DNA of 38,518 nt. Origin: Prochlorococcus sp. AG-402-O21 (GTDB lineage Bacteria > Cyanobacteriota > Cyanobacteriia > PCC-6307 > Cyanobiaceae). Shown piece by piece: positions 24,023-32,943 of the stretch (positions within the stretch are counted from its first letter, which is position 1; each line of letters opens with the position of its first letter). The notes under the pieces were generated by a model, which worked only from the letters and a program-made list of their open reading frames with translations, searched no databases and had not been told where the DNA came from. The stretch covers positions 1-38,518 of the forward strand of contig QCIZ01000014.1 of assembly GCA_003216375.1 (NCBI GenBank), read 5' to 3'. The position numbers were made by a program, and so were the translations under genes.

Positions 24023-24028
24023 TATAAT
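24023..24028 (+). promoter_or_regulatory. Candidate -10 box upstream of the IscA/SufA-like gene
   Basis: A consensus TATAAT lies 32 bases before the ATG at 24061. TTTTGG sits 16 bases upstream of it as a poor -35. Region and spacing suit a sigma-70-type promoter. In DNA this AT-rich the match could be chance. Confidence 0.35.
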
Positions 24029-24060
24029 TAATAGAGTGTTATTAAAGTTCAGAAAAAACT

Positions 24061-24450
24061 ATGAGTGAATCAAACGCACCGCCAAAAACTCATAAAGCTC
24101 AAGATGGCAAAGGAGTACTTATTACAACTCCTGCATTGAATCAGTTGTCTAGACTTTGCAAAGAACAAGGCTCAGGGAAATTATTGAGAGTAGGAGTACG
24201 TTCAGGAGGATGCAGTGGTATGAGTTACACAATGGACTTCGTGTCTGCTGATGATATCCAACAAGATGATGAAGTGTATGAATATTCAGTAGATAGCAGT
24301 TCTTTTAAAGTGATTTGTGATCCAAAGAGTCTTTTATATATATATGGTATGCAGTTAGATTTCAGTACAGATTTAATTGGTGGAGGCTTCAATTTTACTA
24401 ATCCCAATGCATCACAAACTTGTGGCTGTGGAAGTTCCTTTGCAGTTTAA
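24061..24450 (+). CDS. HesB/IscA/SufA-type iron-sulfur assembly protein
   Basis: A 129-residue A-type carrier with about 20 extra polar N-terminal residues. The three family cysteines are present: Cys51 in RSGGCSGMSY and Cys121/Cys123 in TCGCGSSF. These bind iron or an iron-sulfur cluster in dimers that deliver clusters to target enzymes. Whether it is the SufA- or IscA-type paralogue cannot be decided from the sequence alone. It is divergent from zds and followed 29 bases later by a TPR gene. Confidence 0.95.
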   Translation: MSESNAPPKTHKAQDGKGVLITTPALNQLSRLCKEQGSGKLLRVGVRSGGCSGMSYTMDFVSADDIQQDDEVYEYSVDSSSFKVICDPKSLLYIYGMQLDFSTDLIGGGFNFTNPNASQTCGCGSSFAV

Positions 24451-24479
24451 CTTTAACTAAAAGAATTTTTAAATTAACA

Positions 24480-24899
24480 ATGGATCAATCAGAGGAAAGT
24501 CTTTTTGAAGAAGCTCTAAATCGCTATAAAGCTGGGTCGCCAGCAGATGAATTGATTGAAGATTTTCAGAAAATAACTTCTAATACTCCAAATAATTCTG
24601 CTGCATGGACATGCTTGTCTTGGTTGCAATTGTTATGCGATTCGCCTCAGGAAGCCTTGCGCTCTGCACGATATGCAGTGAAACTTAACGGTCAAGATCC
24701 TCAGTCAAGGATAAATTTGAGTCTTGCGTTGTTAGAGACTAATTCTAAAGGAGTTAGAGATCATATTGATTATGTTAAAAGAGCTATGTTAGTTCTTCCT
24801 GAATTAGAAAAAGAATTAAAAGAATCATTTGAAGATGGTCTTTCACGGAAACCTAATTGGAAAACATTACTTAAAATAAAAAATTGGTTAGACCTTTGA
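24480..24899 (+). CDS. TPR-repeat protein, small
   Basis: A 139-residue protein with two to three tetratricopeptide-like helical pairs (about 35-110), for example NNSAAWTCLSWLQLLCDSPQEALRSARYAVKLN followed by PQSRINLSLALLE, read here as overlapping repeats. I start at the ATG at 24480; the open frame upstream overlaps the end of the IscA/SufA-like gene and has no protein-like content. TPRs mediate protein-protein contact; the partner is unknown. It lies 29 bases after the IscA/SufA-like gene, so a link to iron-sulfur assembly is possible but unproven. Confidence 0.85.
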   Translation: MDQSEESLFEEALNRYKAGSPADELIEDFQKITSNTPNNSAAWTCLSWLQLLCDSPQEALRSARYAVKLNGQDPQSRINLSLALLETNSKGVRDHIDYVKRAMLVLPELEKELKESFEDGLSRKPNWKTLLKIKNWLDL

Positions 24900-24925
24900 T
24901 TCCTGCTTAGATTCCATTAAAAATT

Positions 24926-25855
24926 TTAAGTTAATATTGCTTTAAAAGCGACATTGATTTTTGGGAAACTGAATTTAAATTTGAGTTTATTCAATCTTTG
25001 AGGTTGTACATTTTGTCCCTCTAAAACTACACGAGCTCCATCTCCTAAAATTAATTTCAATATTGGCCCAGGGACTGAGAGAAGACTTGGCCTACCAAGT
25101 GCTTGACCAAGGGAATTTGAGAACTCATTCATTCGTACAGGATTTGGCGCGACTCCATTGACGACACCTGACCAAGCAGAATTTTTCACACTTTCGTTAA
25201 TAAGATTACAAAGATCTGTTCTGTGTATCCAGCTCATCCATTGCTTTCCATCTCCAATGGGACCTCCTAGGCCAGCTCTAAAAATGGGAAGCATTTTTCC
25301 AAGTGCTCCGCCATCTTTAGCTAATACGATGCCAATTCTTACAATTAAAAGGCGAGTCGCTCTTGGTTTGTTTTTTGCAATAGATTCCCATTCTTTACAG
25401 AGACTTGCTAAGAAATCGTCGCCCTGACTATCTTCTTCATTGAATTCAGTTTGAGGATGTGAGCCGTAAAAACCAATTGCCGATGCATTAATAAGAACTT
25501 TGGGGGGTTTTCTTAAATTACGTAGGTTTTTAATCAGATTCTTTGTTGTCTTTATGCGGCTATTGGTAATTTCTTTACAGTGATCGTTAGTCCATCTTTT
25601 TTCAGCAATAGGTTCGCCAGCGAGATTGATAATTCCTTCGCAGTTTTTTAGAGAATTTTGAATTTCTTCTTTATCCCAAGACGAAGACTTAGCTGGATTC
25701 ATTTGTATGACATTGATGCTTTGGTCATTAGCTATGGCTTTTAGTTTTCCTTTGGATTGTCTAGATATGACTGTGAGGCTGTGCCCTTCTTTGATTAGCA
25801 AAGGAATTAATTCTCTTCCGATAAAACCAGTGCATCCAGTAAGTAGTAATTTCAT
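24926..25855 (-). CDS. TIGR01777-type NAD(P)-dependent epimerase
   Basis: A 309-residue atypical short-chain dehydrogenase. The nucleotide-binding GCTGFIG is at residues 7-13. INLAGEPIAEKRW, NASAIGFYGSHP and the C-terminal DUF1731 stretch (SVPGPILKLILGDGARVVLEGQNVQPQRL, given in overlapping parts) are typical of the SulA/YfcH family. The usual catalytic Tyr-x-x-x-Lys is not recognisable; the family has SAIGFYG instead. Plant and cyanobacterial members have been linked to plastid division and envelope roles, but the substrate is unknown. It is convergent with the TPR gene. Confidence 0.92.
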   Translation of the reverse strand: MKLLLTGCTGFIGRELIPLLIKEGHSLTVISRQSKGKLKAIANDQSINVIQMNPAKSSSWDKEEIQNSLKNCEGIINLAGEPIAEKRWTNDHCKEITNSRIKTTKNLIKNLRNLRKPPKVLINASAIGFYGSHPQTEFNEEDSQGDDFLASLCKEWESIAKNKPRATRLLIVRIGIVLAKDGGALGKMLPIFRAGLGGPIGDGKQWMSWIHRTDLCNLINESVKNSAWSGVVNGVAPNPVRMNEFSNSLGQALGRPSLLSVPGPILKLILGDGARVVLEGQNVQPQRLNKLKFKFSFPKINVAFKAILT

Positions 25856-26044
25856 GATTTCTCTAATTAGATTTGATTAGCTTAGAGGGATTTTGATTAA
25901 CTTAAGGTCTTCATCGATAAAGAATATTTGTGTTATGAAATTTGCAATTAATTAATGACATGATTTTTACCATTTTGTTTTAACTGCTATTCTTCGTTTG
26001 GATATTTGAATTAAGTCATTAGTCTTTTTTATTAATTATTTAAA

Positions 26045-26308
26045 ATGTCTGAACAAACTGGAAATGTAGATGATTCACAATCACCTCCAAAGATACAAAA
26101 GAAATTCAGAAAAGGAGATCTTGTAAAAGTTGATCGTGAAAAATATTCTAATAGCTTAGAATCTAAAGCAAGCGATTCTAATTTGCCTGAATATATTTTT
26201 CAAGGGCCTGGAGAAGTATTATTGCTTAAGGGTGATTATTGTCAAATTAGATGGAGAAGACCAGTCCCTGATGTTTGGATAAATATTGATCATATAGTCT
26301 CTTATTAA
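26045..26308 (+). CDS. ndhO: NAD(P)H-quinone oxidoreductase subunit O
   Basis: An 87-residue peripheral subunit of the cyanobacterial and chloroplast NDH-1 complex. The diagnostic core is FRKGDLVKVDREKYSNSLES at about 21-40, then YIFQGPGEVLLLKGDYCQIRW and PVPDVWINIDHI at the end. The N-terminal 20 residues are a disordered-looking extension. NDH-1 carries out cyclic electron flow and respiration at the thylakoid, and NdhO has been reported to modulate that activity. The upstream gap of 189 bases to the epimerase start should contain both divergent promoters; I see no clear motif in it. Confidence 0.95.
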   Translation: MSEQTGNVDDSQSPPKIQKKFRKGDLVKVDREKYSNSLESKASDSNLPEYIFQGPGEVLLLKGDYCQIRWRRPVPDVWINIDHIVSY

Positions 26309-26327
26309 TAATAAATAAAGATTTAAA

Positions 26328-26981
26328 TTATAAAATAATCCATTCTTTTTTATTGCTTTGTAAAAATTTTCTTTTTCTTTTGGCAATAGTAATCATTGCC
26401 TTTCCATCATGGAGGTAATTGTCTACGTAGCCCATTGTGTAGCGTTCTAATTCATTAATACCATCCTCAACATGTGATAAGCAATGATAGAGATCCAAGC
26501 TGAAATCTCTTATAATTGATGGACTTCCAAATGATGTATAAATTTTTTTAATTTTAGTTATTTTGTTTTTACTTTCCTCCAGATATTGGCAGAAAGAATC
26601 CATTAATATTTGATCGTAAGGATCAGCTGATAAATCTCTTATTTTTGAACCTAAAGGATTAATTATTTGTCCTAATAATTTATCAATAGGTAGGTATATA
26701 ACCTGAAACCATTTCTTTATATCTTCAGACTCAGAGTAATTATTAGTTTCTCTTTTGTATTCATTTTTTTTATAAACTTTGGGATTATTAACTTTATTCA
26801 AATTAAGATCTTTATGTTTTTTCTTTAATGTTTCCCATGCTGAGTTTACTTCGAGCATTACGGCGGAATCTCCTCCTTTGTCAGGGTGATGTATTTTTAC
26901 AAGTTTTCTATATGCTTTTTTAATTTCTTCTAGTTGTGCGCTGGGATGAACTTTCAATATTTGATAAGGGTCTTTTCGCAT
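26328..26981 (-). CDS. J-domain (DnaJ-like) protein, lineage-specific tail
   Basis: A 217-residue protein with an N-terminal J domain (about 3-60), carrying DPYQILKVHPSAQ, the HPD tripeptide at 32-34 and the NSAWETLKKK helix. The Gly/Phe-rich region, zinc fingers and client domain of DnaJ are all missing. The remaining 150 residues are a charged, helical region that I do not recognise. It should therefore stimulate an Hsp70 on a specific client and is not a general DnaJ. It is convergent with ndhO (19 bases between stops) and follows cysK by 21 bases on the same strand. Confidence 0.88.
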   Translation of the reverse strand: MRKDPYQILKVHPSAQLEEIKKAYRKLVKIHHPDKGGDSAVMLEVNSAWETLKKKHKDLNLNKVNNPKVYKKNEYKRETNNYSESEDIKKWFQVIYLPIDKLLGQIINPLGSKIRDLSADPYDQILMDSFCQYLEESKNKITKIKKIYTSFGSPSIIRDFSLDLYHCLSHVEDGINELERYTMGYVDNYLHDGKAMITIAKRKRKFLQSNKKEWIIL

Positions 26982-27002
26982 TGTTGAATAATTATTTCTT
27001 TT

Positions 27003-27971
27003 TTACAGGTACTCATTCCCTTTTACTGGGTTCGCTGGGATGGAAGTGAACATAGTTGTTGAGAGATATCTTTCACCAAAACTAGGCAGGATGACAACAA
27101 GGCGCTTATTAGCAAACTCGGGCTGATTTCCTACTTTTAAAGCAGCTGCGACTGCAGCTCCACTGCTGACACCACTTAGCAATCCCTCTTCTTTAGCAAG
27201 TCTTCTTCCTATGTCCATTGCTTCATTGTCACTGATTCTTATGACTTCATCAATTTGATTGATATCGAATACATTAGGGATGAAACCAGCACCAATGCCT
27301 TGTATCGCATGAGATCCAGCATCCCCCCCTGAAAGAACAGGGCTCAATGAAGGTTCTACTGCAAAAACCTTGATATTTGGATTTTTTTGTTTTAAAAATC
27401 TTGCACAACCTGTGATTGTTCCTCCTGTTCCTACTCCAGCAATTAATGCATCAAGTTTGCCTTCGCAATCTTTCCAAATTTCTTCAGCGGTAGTTTTTTC
27501 ATGAATTTCAGGATTAGATAAATTATCGAATTGCTGAAGCAAATATGCATTAGGGATAGATGCTACCAATTCCTTTGCTAGTTCAATAGCGCCTTGGATT
27601 CCATCCTTGCCAGGAGTTAGTTGAAGCTCTGCTCCAAATGCTCTTAACATTGAGCGACGTTCAGTGCTCATTGTGTCAGGCATTGTAAGTATGAGCCGAT
27701 AACCTTTTGCTGCAGCAACCATGGCTAATGCAATTCCTGTATTTCCGCTTGTTGGTTCAATAAGAACAGTCTGTCCAGGCTTGATGGTTCCCTCTCTTTC
27801 CGCTGATTTCACCATTGCGCCTGCTATGCGGTCTTTTACGGATGCTGTGGGGTTAAAACTTTCTAATTTGGCTATAATTTCTGCTCTGCAATTGAATTCA
27901 TTGGGTAATCGATTCAGTTTGACCAAAGGTGTTTGGCCAACTAAAGAAGTTATGTCATTAGCAATTGGCAT
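27003..27971 (-). CDS. cysK: Cysteine synthase (O-acetylserine sulfhydrylase)
   Basis: A 322-residue PLP enzyme making cysteine from O-acetylserine and sulfide. Visible marks are NPTASVKDRIA with the Schiff-base lysine Lys46, PTSGNTGIALA (substrate and cofactor loop, about 73-83), the GTGGTITG phosphate-binding loop and LLSGVSSGAA near the C-terminus. Length is typical of CysK. It is followed closely by the J-domain gene and is divergent from the glycosyltransferase gene across 143 bases. Confidence 0.96.
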   Translation of the reverse strand: MPIANDITSLVGQTPLVKLNRLPNEFNCRAEIIAKLESFNPTASVKDRIAGAMVKSAEREGTIKPGQTVLIEPTSGNTGIALAMVAAAKGYRLILTMPDTMSTERRSMLRAFGAELQLTPGKDGIQGAIELAKELVASIPNAYLLQQFDNLSNPEIHEKTTAEEIWKDCEGKLDALIAGVGTGGTITGCARFLKQKNPNIKVFAVEPSLSPVLSGGDAGSHAIQGIGAGFIPNVFDINQIDEVIRISDNEAMDIGRRLAKEEGLLSGVSSGAAVAAALKVGNQPEFANKRLVVILPSFGERYLSTTMFTSIPANPVKGNEYL

Positions 27972-28114
27972 GATCTTATTTTAAAAACTTGAATCAGTTT
28001 CTAGGCAAAAGTTATTTAATAATTCAATTCTTTTTTAATAATGCTTGAAAATTTGTTTTTCAAAAGCTTTATTGGCCTTTTAGAGATATAAATAGATGGA
28101 ATAATTTTTTCATA

Positions 28115-29677
28115 TTGACAGAGAGCATTTCCCACAACTTTAGGCCTCCAATTTTATGGATCTTTCTTTTTTGGACCCTAGCTTGTGGAATTGCATTTGT
28201 CTCTCTGGGAAACTTGCCTTTAAGAGATTTTGACGAAGCAACTGTCGCACGAGTTGCTTTGGAATTAAATCAAAAAAGTGGATTAGAACGATTACTTCCT
28301 TCTATCTGGGATAGTCCCTATTTGAATAAACCCCCTGGATTGCATTGGATAATATCTTTTGCTATTGGAATTAGACGTAATTTCCATAATAGTTTTAATT
28401 TTTTGCCCTCTGAGTTTTGTATACGATTTTTCCCAGCACTTTTTTCTTCTTTTGTTGTTCCATTGGGTGGCCTGATTCAGTGGAATTTGCGCCCTAAAGA
28501 TCGAATAGCGTGTATCACTACATCAGCAATATTATTAACTTTATTGCCAATTATTAGATATGGCAGGATGGCAATGTTGGATGGAACGCAGCTTAGTGCT
28601 ATTGCACTTCTATGGCTTTGTTTATCATCAATAAAAAAAAATAGGTCTACTAAATTTAATTTTTTAGGAGCTGGATTTGCTTGTAGTTTTATGCTTTTAC
28701 TTAAAGCACCTGTAATTATTCCTGCACTATTTGCATCTTTATTACCTTTAATCTGGGAATATAAATTAAAAAAATATTCTAATAATCTTTCATGGTCTTG
28801 GTTCTTTTATGGAGTATTTCCAGGTTTTGCATGGCATCTATGGAATATTTTTTCATATGGCAAAGGAGCTTTTTGGTTATGGTGGGGCGATGGAGCTGGA
28901 AGAGTTTTATTTGAAAAAGGTTCAGGTAGTGAGTTAGGAGTTCTGGTACCAATAATTGAGATATTGGAAGGTGGGTGGCCTTGGATTCTGGTATGGCCAA
29001 TAGGTTTTTTGTGGGCATGCTTACGTCTTAACACTCGTTGGGGCGTTTGGGCTTTTAGTACTCAGATAATTATTGCGGGAAGTGTTTTACCTCTAAAAAT
29101 GCAACTTCCCTGGTATATCCATCCATTTTGGTTGCCTTTTGCTTTAGTATGTGGCCCTCCAGTGTCTTGGTTAATTCAGAGGAAAGATAATAATATTTTC
29201 GCTAGAAAAATATTAAGAAAAATTCCTTATCTATTATCTTTCATTGGATTATGCTTGTTTACGTTTTCTTTATTAGTTAAATTAAATATTATCAACTTTG
29301 AAAAAGGTTACTTTGGTGCAATCTTTTCTATTAGCTTGGCTTGGCTTGTTGGGGGATTACTCTTATCTGATTCAAAAGAGAAGATTAGAAAACTTGGTTT
29401 TATTGGAATAATTTTTGGAAGCATAATTGGTTTATTCTTTTTTGTGAACTCAAAATTTTGGTTATGGGAAATAAATGAGAATTGGGATGTAAGGCCTGTT
29501 GCTGAATTTATATCTTACTTCCCTGATCAACAAATTTATATTAAAAATAGTTTTGAGCGACCAAGTTTAAATTGGTATGCAGGAAAACGAATCAAACCTT
29601 TTGACGAAGAAAATCAAACTAAATGCAAAGCAATTAAGGAAACTAATGATTGGGATCTTTATACATGTAATGATTAA
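28115..29677 (+). CDS. ArnT/GT39-like membrane glycosyltransferase
   Basis: A 520-residue membrane protein with about ten or more transmembrane segments, in the ArnT/Pmt (GT39, PMT_2) style. The first lumenal loop has LPLRDFDEATVARVALEL, with the acidic pair expected to be catalytic, followed by DSPYLNKPPGLHWIIS. A GGWPWILVWPIG loop and a small C-terminal soluble domain close it. Such enzymes transfer a sugar from a polyprenyl phosphate to lipid or protein outside the cytoplasmic membrane. Donor and acceptor are unknown. The start is a TTG at 28115 without a strong Shine-Dalgarno sequence, so the N-terminus could shift slightly. Confidence 0.9.
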   Translation: MTESISHNFRPPILWIFLFWTLACGIAFVSLGNLPLRDFDEATVARVALELNQKSGLERLLPSIWDSPYLNKPPGLHWIISFAIGIRRNFHNSFNFLPSEFCIRFFPALFSSFVVPLGGLIQWNLRPKDRIACITTSAILLTLLPIIRYGRMAMLDGTQLSAIALLWLCLSSIKKNRSTKFNFLGAGFACSFMLLLKAPVIIPALFASLLPLIWEYKLKKYSNNLSWSWFFYGVFPGFAWHLWNIFSYGKGAFWLWWGDGAGRVLFEKGSGSELGVLVPIIEILEGGWPWILVWPIGFLWACLRLNTRWGVWAFSTQIIIAGSVLPLKMQLPWYIHPFWLPFALVCGPPVSWLIQRKDNNIFARKILRKIPYLLSFIGLCLFTFSLLVKLNIINFEKGYFGAIFSISLAWLVGGLLLSDSKEKIRKLGFIGIIFGSIIGLFFFVNSKFWLWEINENWDVRPVAEFISYFPDQQIYIKNSFERPSLNWYAGKRIKPFDEENQTKCKAIKETNDWDLYTCND

Positions 29678-29760
29678 ATAAAATATTATTATTAACATAT
29701 TTTTCACTTCTTTCGCTTTTATTTGTAAGAATTATCTAGTCATAAGGGTTTTCTAAAAAA

Positions 29761-30021
29761 GTGTATTGTATCGAGCTTACTATTAAATTAAGTCCTATGC
29801 CTTTGGTAGTACAGAGAAAAGAGCATGGAGATGCTCAAAGGCTTTACTCTGAAGTTGTAGATGCTATTCAAAAAGGTAATCAAAGGCTTTTAGAGTTGAC
29901 TTGTGAAAAAGTCGAAGATAAAAAAATTACTGTTCTTGTTAGTGAAATTACAGCTGTGCAGATTTATGAAAAAACAAGTACCGGTACTAGTAAAAGGCCT
30001 GGATTCTCACTTCAAGATTAA
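29761..30021 (+). CDS. UPF0367-type conserved cyanobacterial protein
   Basis: An 86-residue protein from a GTG start (29761) matching my memory of the UPF0367 family. It opens [20 protein letters not shown], continues [14 protein letters not shown] and [20 protein letters not shown], and ends TAVQIYEK then KRPGF. It is small and soluble with an alpha/beta pattern, and no function is known. The mRNA leader is short: an A-rich run precedes the start with no clear Shine-Dalgarno sequence. The ABC ATPase gene follows after 15 bases, so they are probably co-transcribed. Confidence 0.9.
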   Translation: MYCIELTIKLSPMPLVVQRKEHGDAQRLYSEVVDAIQKGNQRLLELTCEKVEDKKITVLVSEITAVQIYEKTSTGTSKRPGFSLQD

Positions 30022-30036
30022 GAGAAAAAGGAGTAT

Positions 30037-30726
30037 TTGATTTTGGAACCAACTGGGTCTGGCTATTTGGAATTCGATCAAGTTTCTTTTTCGTGGCCCA
30101 ATGGAGTCAATGTTATTGATCAATTTTCTTTTTCAATTAAAAAACCTGGTTTGTGGATGCTAGTTGGAGAAAATGGAAGTGGTAAAAGCACCTTGTTTCG
30201 CTTGATAAACGGAGTAATTCGCCCTAAAAGTGGAAAAATTCTCTGTTCTCTTAGACCATCAATGGTTTATCAAAATCCAGACCATCAATTGCTTATGCCA
30301 ACATGTAAAAGTGAATTAATGCTTAGCGTTCCTAAGAGTATTCCTAATAATCAGTTATTTAATTTGATTCAATCCGCTCTTGAGAAAGTGGATTTAGGAG
30401 CAATGTTGGACAGACCTATTCATACTTTAAGCGGTGGTCAAAAGCAGCGTTTAGCTCTTGCTGGGGCAATTGTCAGTAATTCAAATTTACTTTTACTTGA
30501 TGAGCCGACAGCTCTATTGGATCCTCAAAGTCAAAATTCAGTTTTGAAAGTTGTGAAGAAATTGACAAGTTCCTCCAATGATCCAATAACTGCAATATGG
30601 ATTACTCATCGTTTGGAAGAATTATATTTTTGTGATGGGGCGGCAATAGTTAAAAATGGAGCCATAACTAAGTGGAATTCTGGTGCAAAAGTGTTCCAAG
30701 AATTAAAATCACTTGCCCTTAGGTAG
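30037..30726 (+). CDS. CbiO/EcfA-like ABC transporter ATPase
   Basis: A 229-residue ATPase with a complete set of motifs: Walker A GENGSGKS at 44-51, the Q-loop VYQNPDHQLLMPT (the QNPDxQ form marks CbiO/EcfA-type subunits), signature LSGGQKQR at 131-138, Walker B LLLLDEP at 151-157 and the H-loop WITHRLEE. In ECF transporters such ATPases power vitamin or Ni/Co uptake through a T component, but no T or S component gene is in the window. The annotated start is a TTG at 30037. A second TTG at 30043 is better spaced (nine bases) from the AGGAG at 30029-30033 and may be the true start. Confidence 0.92.
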   Translation: MILEPTGSGYLEFDQVSFSWPNGVNVIDQFSFSIKKPGLWMLVGENGSGKSTLFRLINGVIRPKSGKILCSLRPSMVYQNPDHQLLMPTCKSELMLSVPKSIPNNQLFNLIQSALEKVDLGAMLDRPIHTLSGGQKQRLALAGAIVSNSNLLLLDEPTALLDPQSQNSVLKVVKKLTSSSNDPITAIWITHRLEELYFCDGAAIVKNGAITKWNSGAKVFQELKSLALR

Positions 30727-30755
30727 CTAGCAAGGGTAAGTTCTTAGTGTTGTAA

Positions 30756-30827
30756 TCCTCGGTAGCTCAGCGGTAGAGCGATCGGCTGTTAACCGATTGG
30801 TCGCAGGTTCGAATCCCGCCCGGGGAG
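30756..30827 (+). tRNA. tRNA-Asn (anticodon GTT)
   Basis: The 72-base cloverleaf can be folded by eye. The acceptor stem TCCTCGG pairs with CCGGGGA (one T-G pair). The D arm is GCTCAGCGGTAGAGC, the anticodon stem ATCGG/CCGAT holds a CTGTTAA loop with anticodon GTT, and the T arm GCAGGTTCGAATCCCGC carries the invariant TTCGAATC loop. Discriminator base G73 is followed by TTTT, so CCA is not encoded and must be added after transcription. It lies 29 bases after the ABC ATPase gene. Confidence 0.97.
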
Positions 30828-30833
30828 TTTTCT

Positions 30834-30853
30834 AAGCAAATGCGAATTTGTTT
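30834..30853 (+). terminator. GNRA-looped hairpin after tRNA-Asn
   Basis: AAGCAAAT (30834-30841) pairs with ATTTGTTT (30846-30853) across a GCGA tetraloop, giving eight pairs including one G-T, and a T run is built into the 3' arm. It begins seven bases after the tRNA, a suitable position for a Rho-independent terminator, though the stem is weak. Confidence 0.4.
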
Positions 30854-31188
30854 TACCTTTGAAAATAAATTTTTTGATCTTTGAGCTTAAAAAAAATTTC
30901 TTGATTTGTAAGATAAAAACAAATCCCCGATTATTTATTTCAAGGTTTTTTCTGCAAGCTTTGAGAATTCCTTAACAATAGCGCCCTAGAATCGGAAGAC
31001 TTTCTAAAGACAGTTCAAGTTTTTTTCTCCTTTTCAAGCCTATAAAACAAGTGATAGCAATTTGTTTGAACGATTATCGCATGGAAAAACGAATTTTTCG
31101 AATTCTGCAATAAAAACAAAATTTTGAGAGAATCATATGAATCTTTAGTAATCGCTGTCGCGGGTACTTTTAACTTGGTCATTTATTA
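30854..31188. other. Leader region upstream of rpaA, no gene seen
   Basis: About 335 AT-rich bases separate the tRNA hairpin from the rpaA ATG and contain no credible reading frame. I note a tandem CGAATTTTT/CGAATTCTG near 31090-31107 and a GC-richer patch (TCGCTGTCGCGGGT) at 31154-31167, just ahead of the start. The rpaA promoter must lie here. I cannot place it with confidence, and I see no convincing small RNA. Confidence 0.45.
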
Positions 31189-31986
31189 ATGAAGCCTTGC
31201 ATTTTACTTATTGAAGACGACCAAGACATGAGAGATCTGGTTGCAGGGCATCTTGAGCACACTGGTTTTGATGTCCAAAAAGCTGAGGATGGTATAAAAG
31301 GCCAAGCTCTTGCTTTGCAATACGCTCCTGATCTAATTCTTCTTGATTTAATGCTTCCCAAAGTGGATGGATTAACTCTATGTCAACGTTTAAGAAGAGA
31401 TGAGAGAACAGCTGGAATACCTATTCTTATGATCACTGCTTTAGGTGGTATAAAAGACAAAGTCACAGGGTTTAATTCTGGTGCAGATGATTACATCACG
31501 AAACCATTTGATCTAGAAGAATTACAAGTCAGGATTAAGGCTTTGTTAAGAAGAACTAATCGTGCTCCATTAGGAAGTAATAATCAGCAAGAAATACTCA
31601 ATTATGGCCCTCTCACGCTTGTCCCCGAAAGATTTGAAGCGATATGGTTCGAATCTCCTGTTCGTTTGACTCATTTAGAATTTGAATTGCTCCATTGTTT
31701 GATGCAAAGACATGGCCAGACTGTCGCACCTTCATTAATCCTCAAAGAAGTTTGGGGTTATGAACCTGATGATGATATTGAAACAATACGTGTTCATGTA
31801 AGACATTTAAGAACCAAGCTTGAACCTGATCCTAGAAAACCAAGATTCATTAAAACTGTTTATGGTGCTGGATATTGCCTGGAATTACCAACTGGGGAAA
31901 AAATAAAAGAAGTTCAGCCATTAATAACTCAAGCGAGAGAAGCGAGCTCTGTTAAAGAGAATACTGATGAAAAAGTGATTGCTTAA
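31189..31986 (+). CDS. rpaA: OmpR-type response regulator RpaA
   Basis: A 265-residue response regulator. The receiver domain (1-120) has acidic Asp10-Asp11, phospho-acceptor Asp53 ([11 protein letters not shown]) and Lys107 or so in YITKPF. The winged-helix DNA-binding domain (about 133-235) has [41 protein letters not shown] and [18 protein letters not shown], which match what I know of RpaA. RpaA is phosphorylated by SasA in the Kai clock pathway and drives dusk gene expression; Prochlorococcus keeps it although it lacks KaiA. The last 30 residues are a variable tail. The stop overlaps the convergent holB end by four bases. Confidence 0.95.
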   Translation: MKPCILLIEDDQDMRDLVAGHLEHTGFDVQKAEDGIKGQALALQYAPDLILLDLMLPKVDGLTLCQRLRRDERTAGIPILMITALGGIKDKVTGFNSGADDYITKPFDLEELQVRIKALLRRTNRAPLGSNNQQEILNYGPLTLVPERFEAIWFESPVRLTHLEFELLHCLMQRHGQTVAPSLILKEVWGYEPDDDIETIRVHVRHLRTKLEPDPRKPRFIKTVYGAGYCLELPTGEKIKEVQPLITQAREASSVKENTDEKVIA

Positions 31987-32942
31987 GTAATCAAGTTTAT
32001 CTCTAATAAAGTTACTTCCCAAGCAAGTCTAGGTTGTACATAATTCAATAATTGTTTTCTCAAGTCTTCAAGTTTTTTTACTATATTTGAATTATTTTTT
32101 TTTATCCAAACTCTATTTTGTTCGAAATCAACTAACCATAATTGTTGCTCTATATTGAGTTCATCAGTTATTTCTTTGGCTAATTTTAGTAATTCAATTT
32201 GATTGTCGAATTTGATTTCTAGTTTTTGTCTTAACGAACTTGAGATTCCTAGCCAAAATTGAAGATTTATTAGATAACGTCCAGGAGATCCATGTGAAAA
32301 ATCGATTAGTTCTTTAATTTTTTCATTAGTAATCTCATCTATTTCTTCAGTAACTTCTAATTTCTGAATAATTTTATTAACGTAATTATCATTTAAACGT
32401 ATAAATGGTACCATCTGACATCTTGATCTAATAGTTGATAATAATTTCTCTGGTCTTTGAGTTATAAGAATAAATAATCCTGTATTTGTGTCTTCAAGAG
32501 TTTTTAATAATGCATTTGATGCAGACTCATTTATTCTCTCAGTATCTTCAATTATCACGATGCTTTTTTCTGATTCAAATGGCTTTTTACTTAGGAATTC
32601 TATTATTTCTTTGATTTGATTCAGTCTGATTTGTGGTGGCGATTTCATACTTAAACTTTCTGACCTTGCTTTTGTCTGTGAAATGCTTTTACCTTGCACT
32701 ATATAAGAAGGTTCTATCCATAATAAGTCAGGGTGATTATTACTTTCTATTTTTCTTTTTGTACTTTCTTTGTCAAAATTTCTATCAAGAATAGCATTAA
32801 TAAAAACTTTTGCAGTTTTTCTTTTCCCAACTCCCTCTGGCCCAGAGAATAAATAAGCTGGAGCAATATGTTGTTTAGAAATGGAAGACGTTAAAATTTC
32901 AATTGCTAAATCTTGCCCATATATATTTTTAAAATCTTTCAT
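31983..32942 (-). CDS. holB: DNA polymerase III delta-prime subunit
   Basis: A 319-residue clamp-loader subunit. It has [13 protein letters not shown] at about 33-45 (P-loop shape but without the usual Thr/Ser right after the Lys), [23 protein letters not shown] and the sensor-type SRCQMVPF. The zinc-binding Cys cluster present in E. coli delta-prime and in tau/gamma is absent. Delta-prime is the stator of the clamp loader and does not hydrolyse ATP, which fits the altered P-loop. It starts one base after the tmk stop, the common tmk-holB pairing. Confidence 0.94.
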   Translation of the reverse strand: MKDFKNIYGQDLAIEILTSSISKQHIAPAYLFSGPEGVGKRKTAKVFINAILDRNFDKESTKRKIESNNHPDLLWIEPSYIVQGKSISQTKARSESLSMKSPPQIRLNQIKEIIEFLSKKPFESEKSIVIIEDTERINESASNALLKTLEDTNTGLFILITQRPEKLLSTIRSRCQMVPFIRLNDNYVNKIIQKLEVTEEIDEITNEKIKELIDFSHGSPGRYLINLQFWLGISSSLRQKLEIKFDNQIELLKLAKEITDELNIEQQLWLVDFEQNRVWIKKNNSNIVKKLEDLRKQLLNYVQPRLAWEVTLLEINLIT

Positions 32943-32943
32943 C

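Noticed and set aside
30941-31060. Possible small RNA upstream of rpaA
   Set aside because: I found only short imperfect inverted repeats and no motif of the known picocyanobacterial RNAs.
31983-32942. holB as degenerate because of its altered P-loop and missing zinc cluster
   Set aside because: Delta-prime does not hydrolyse ATP and many cyanobacterial versions lack the zinc module, so this is not evidence of decay.
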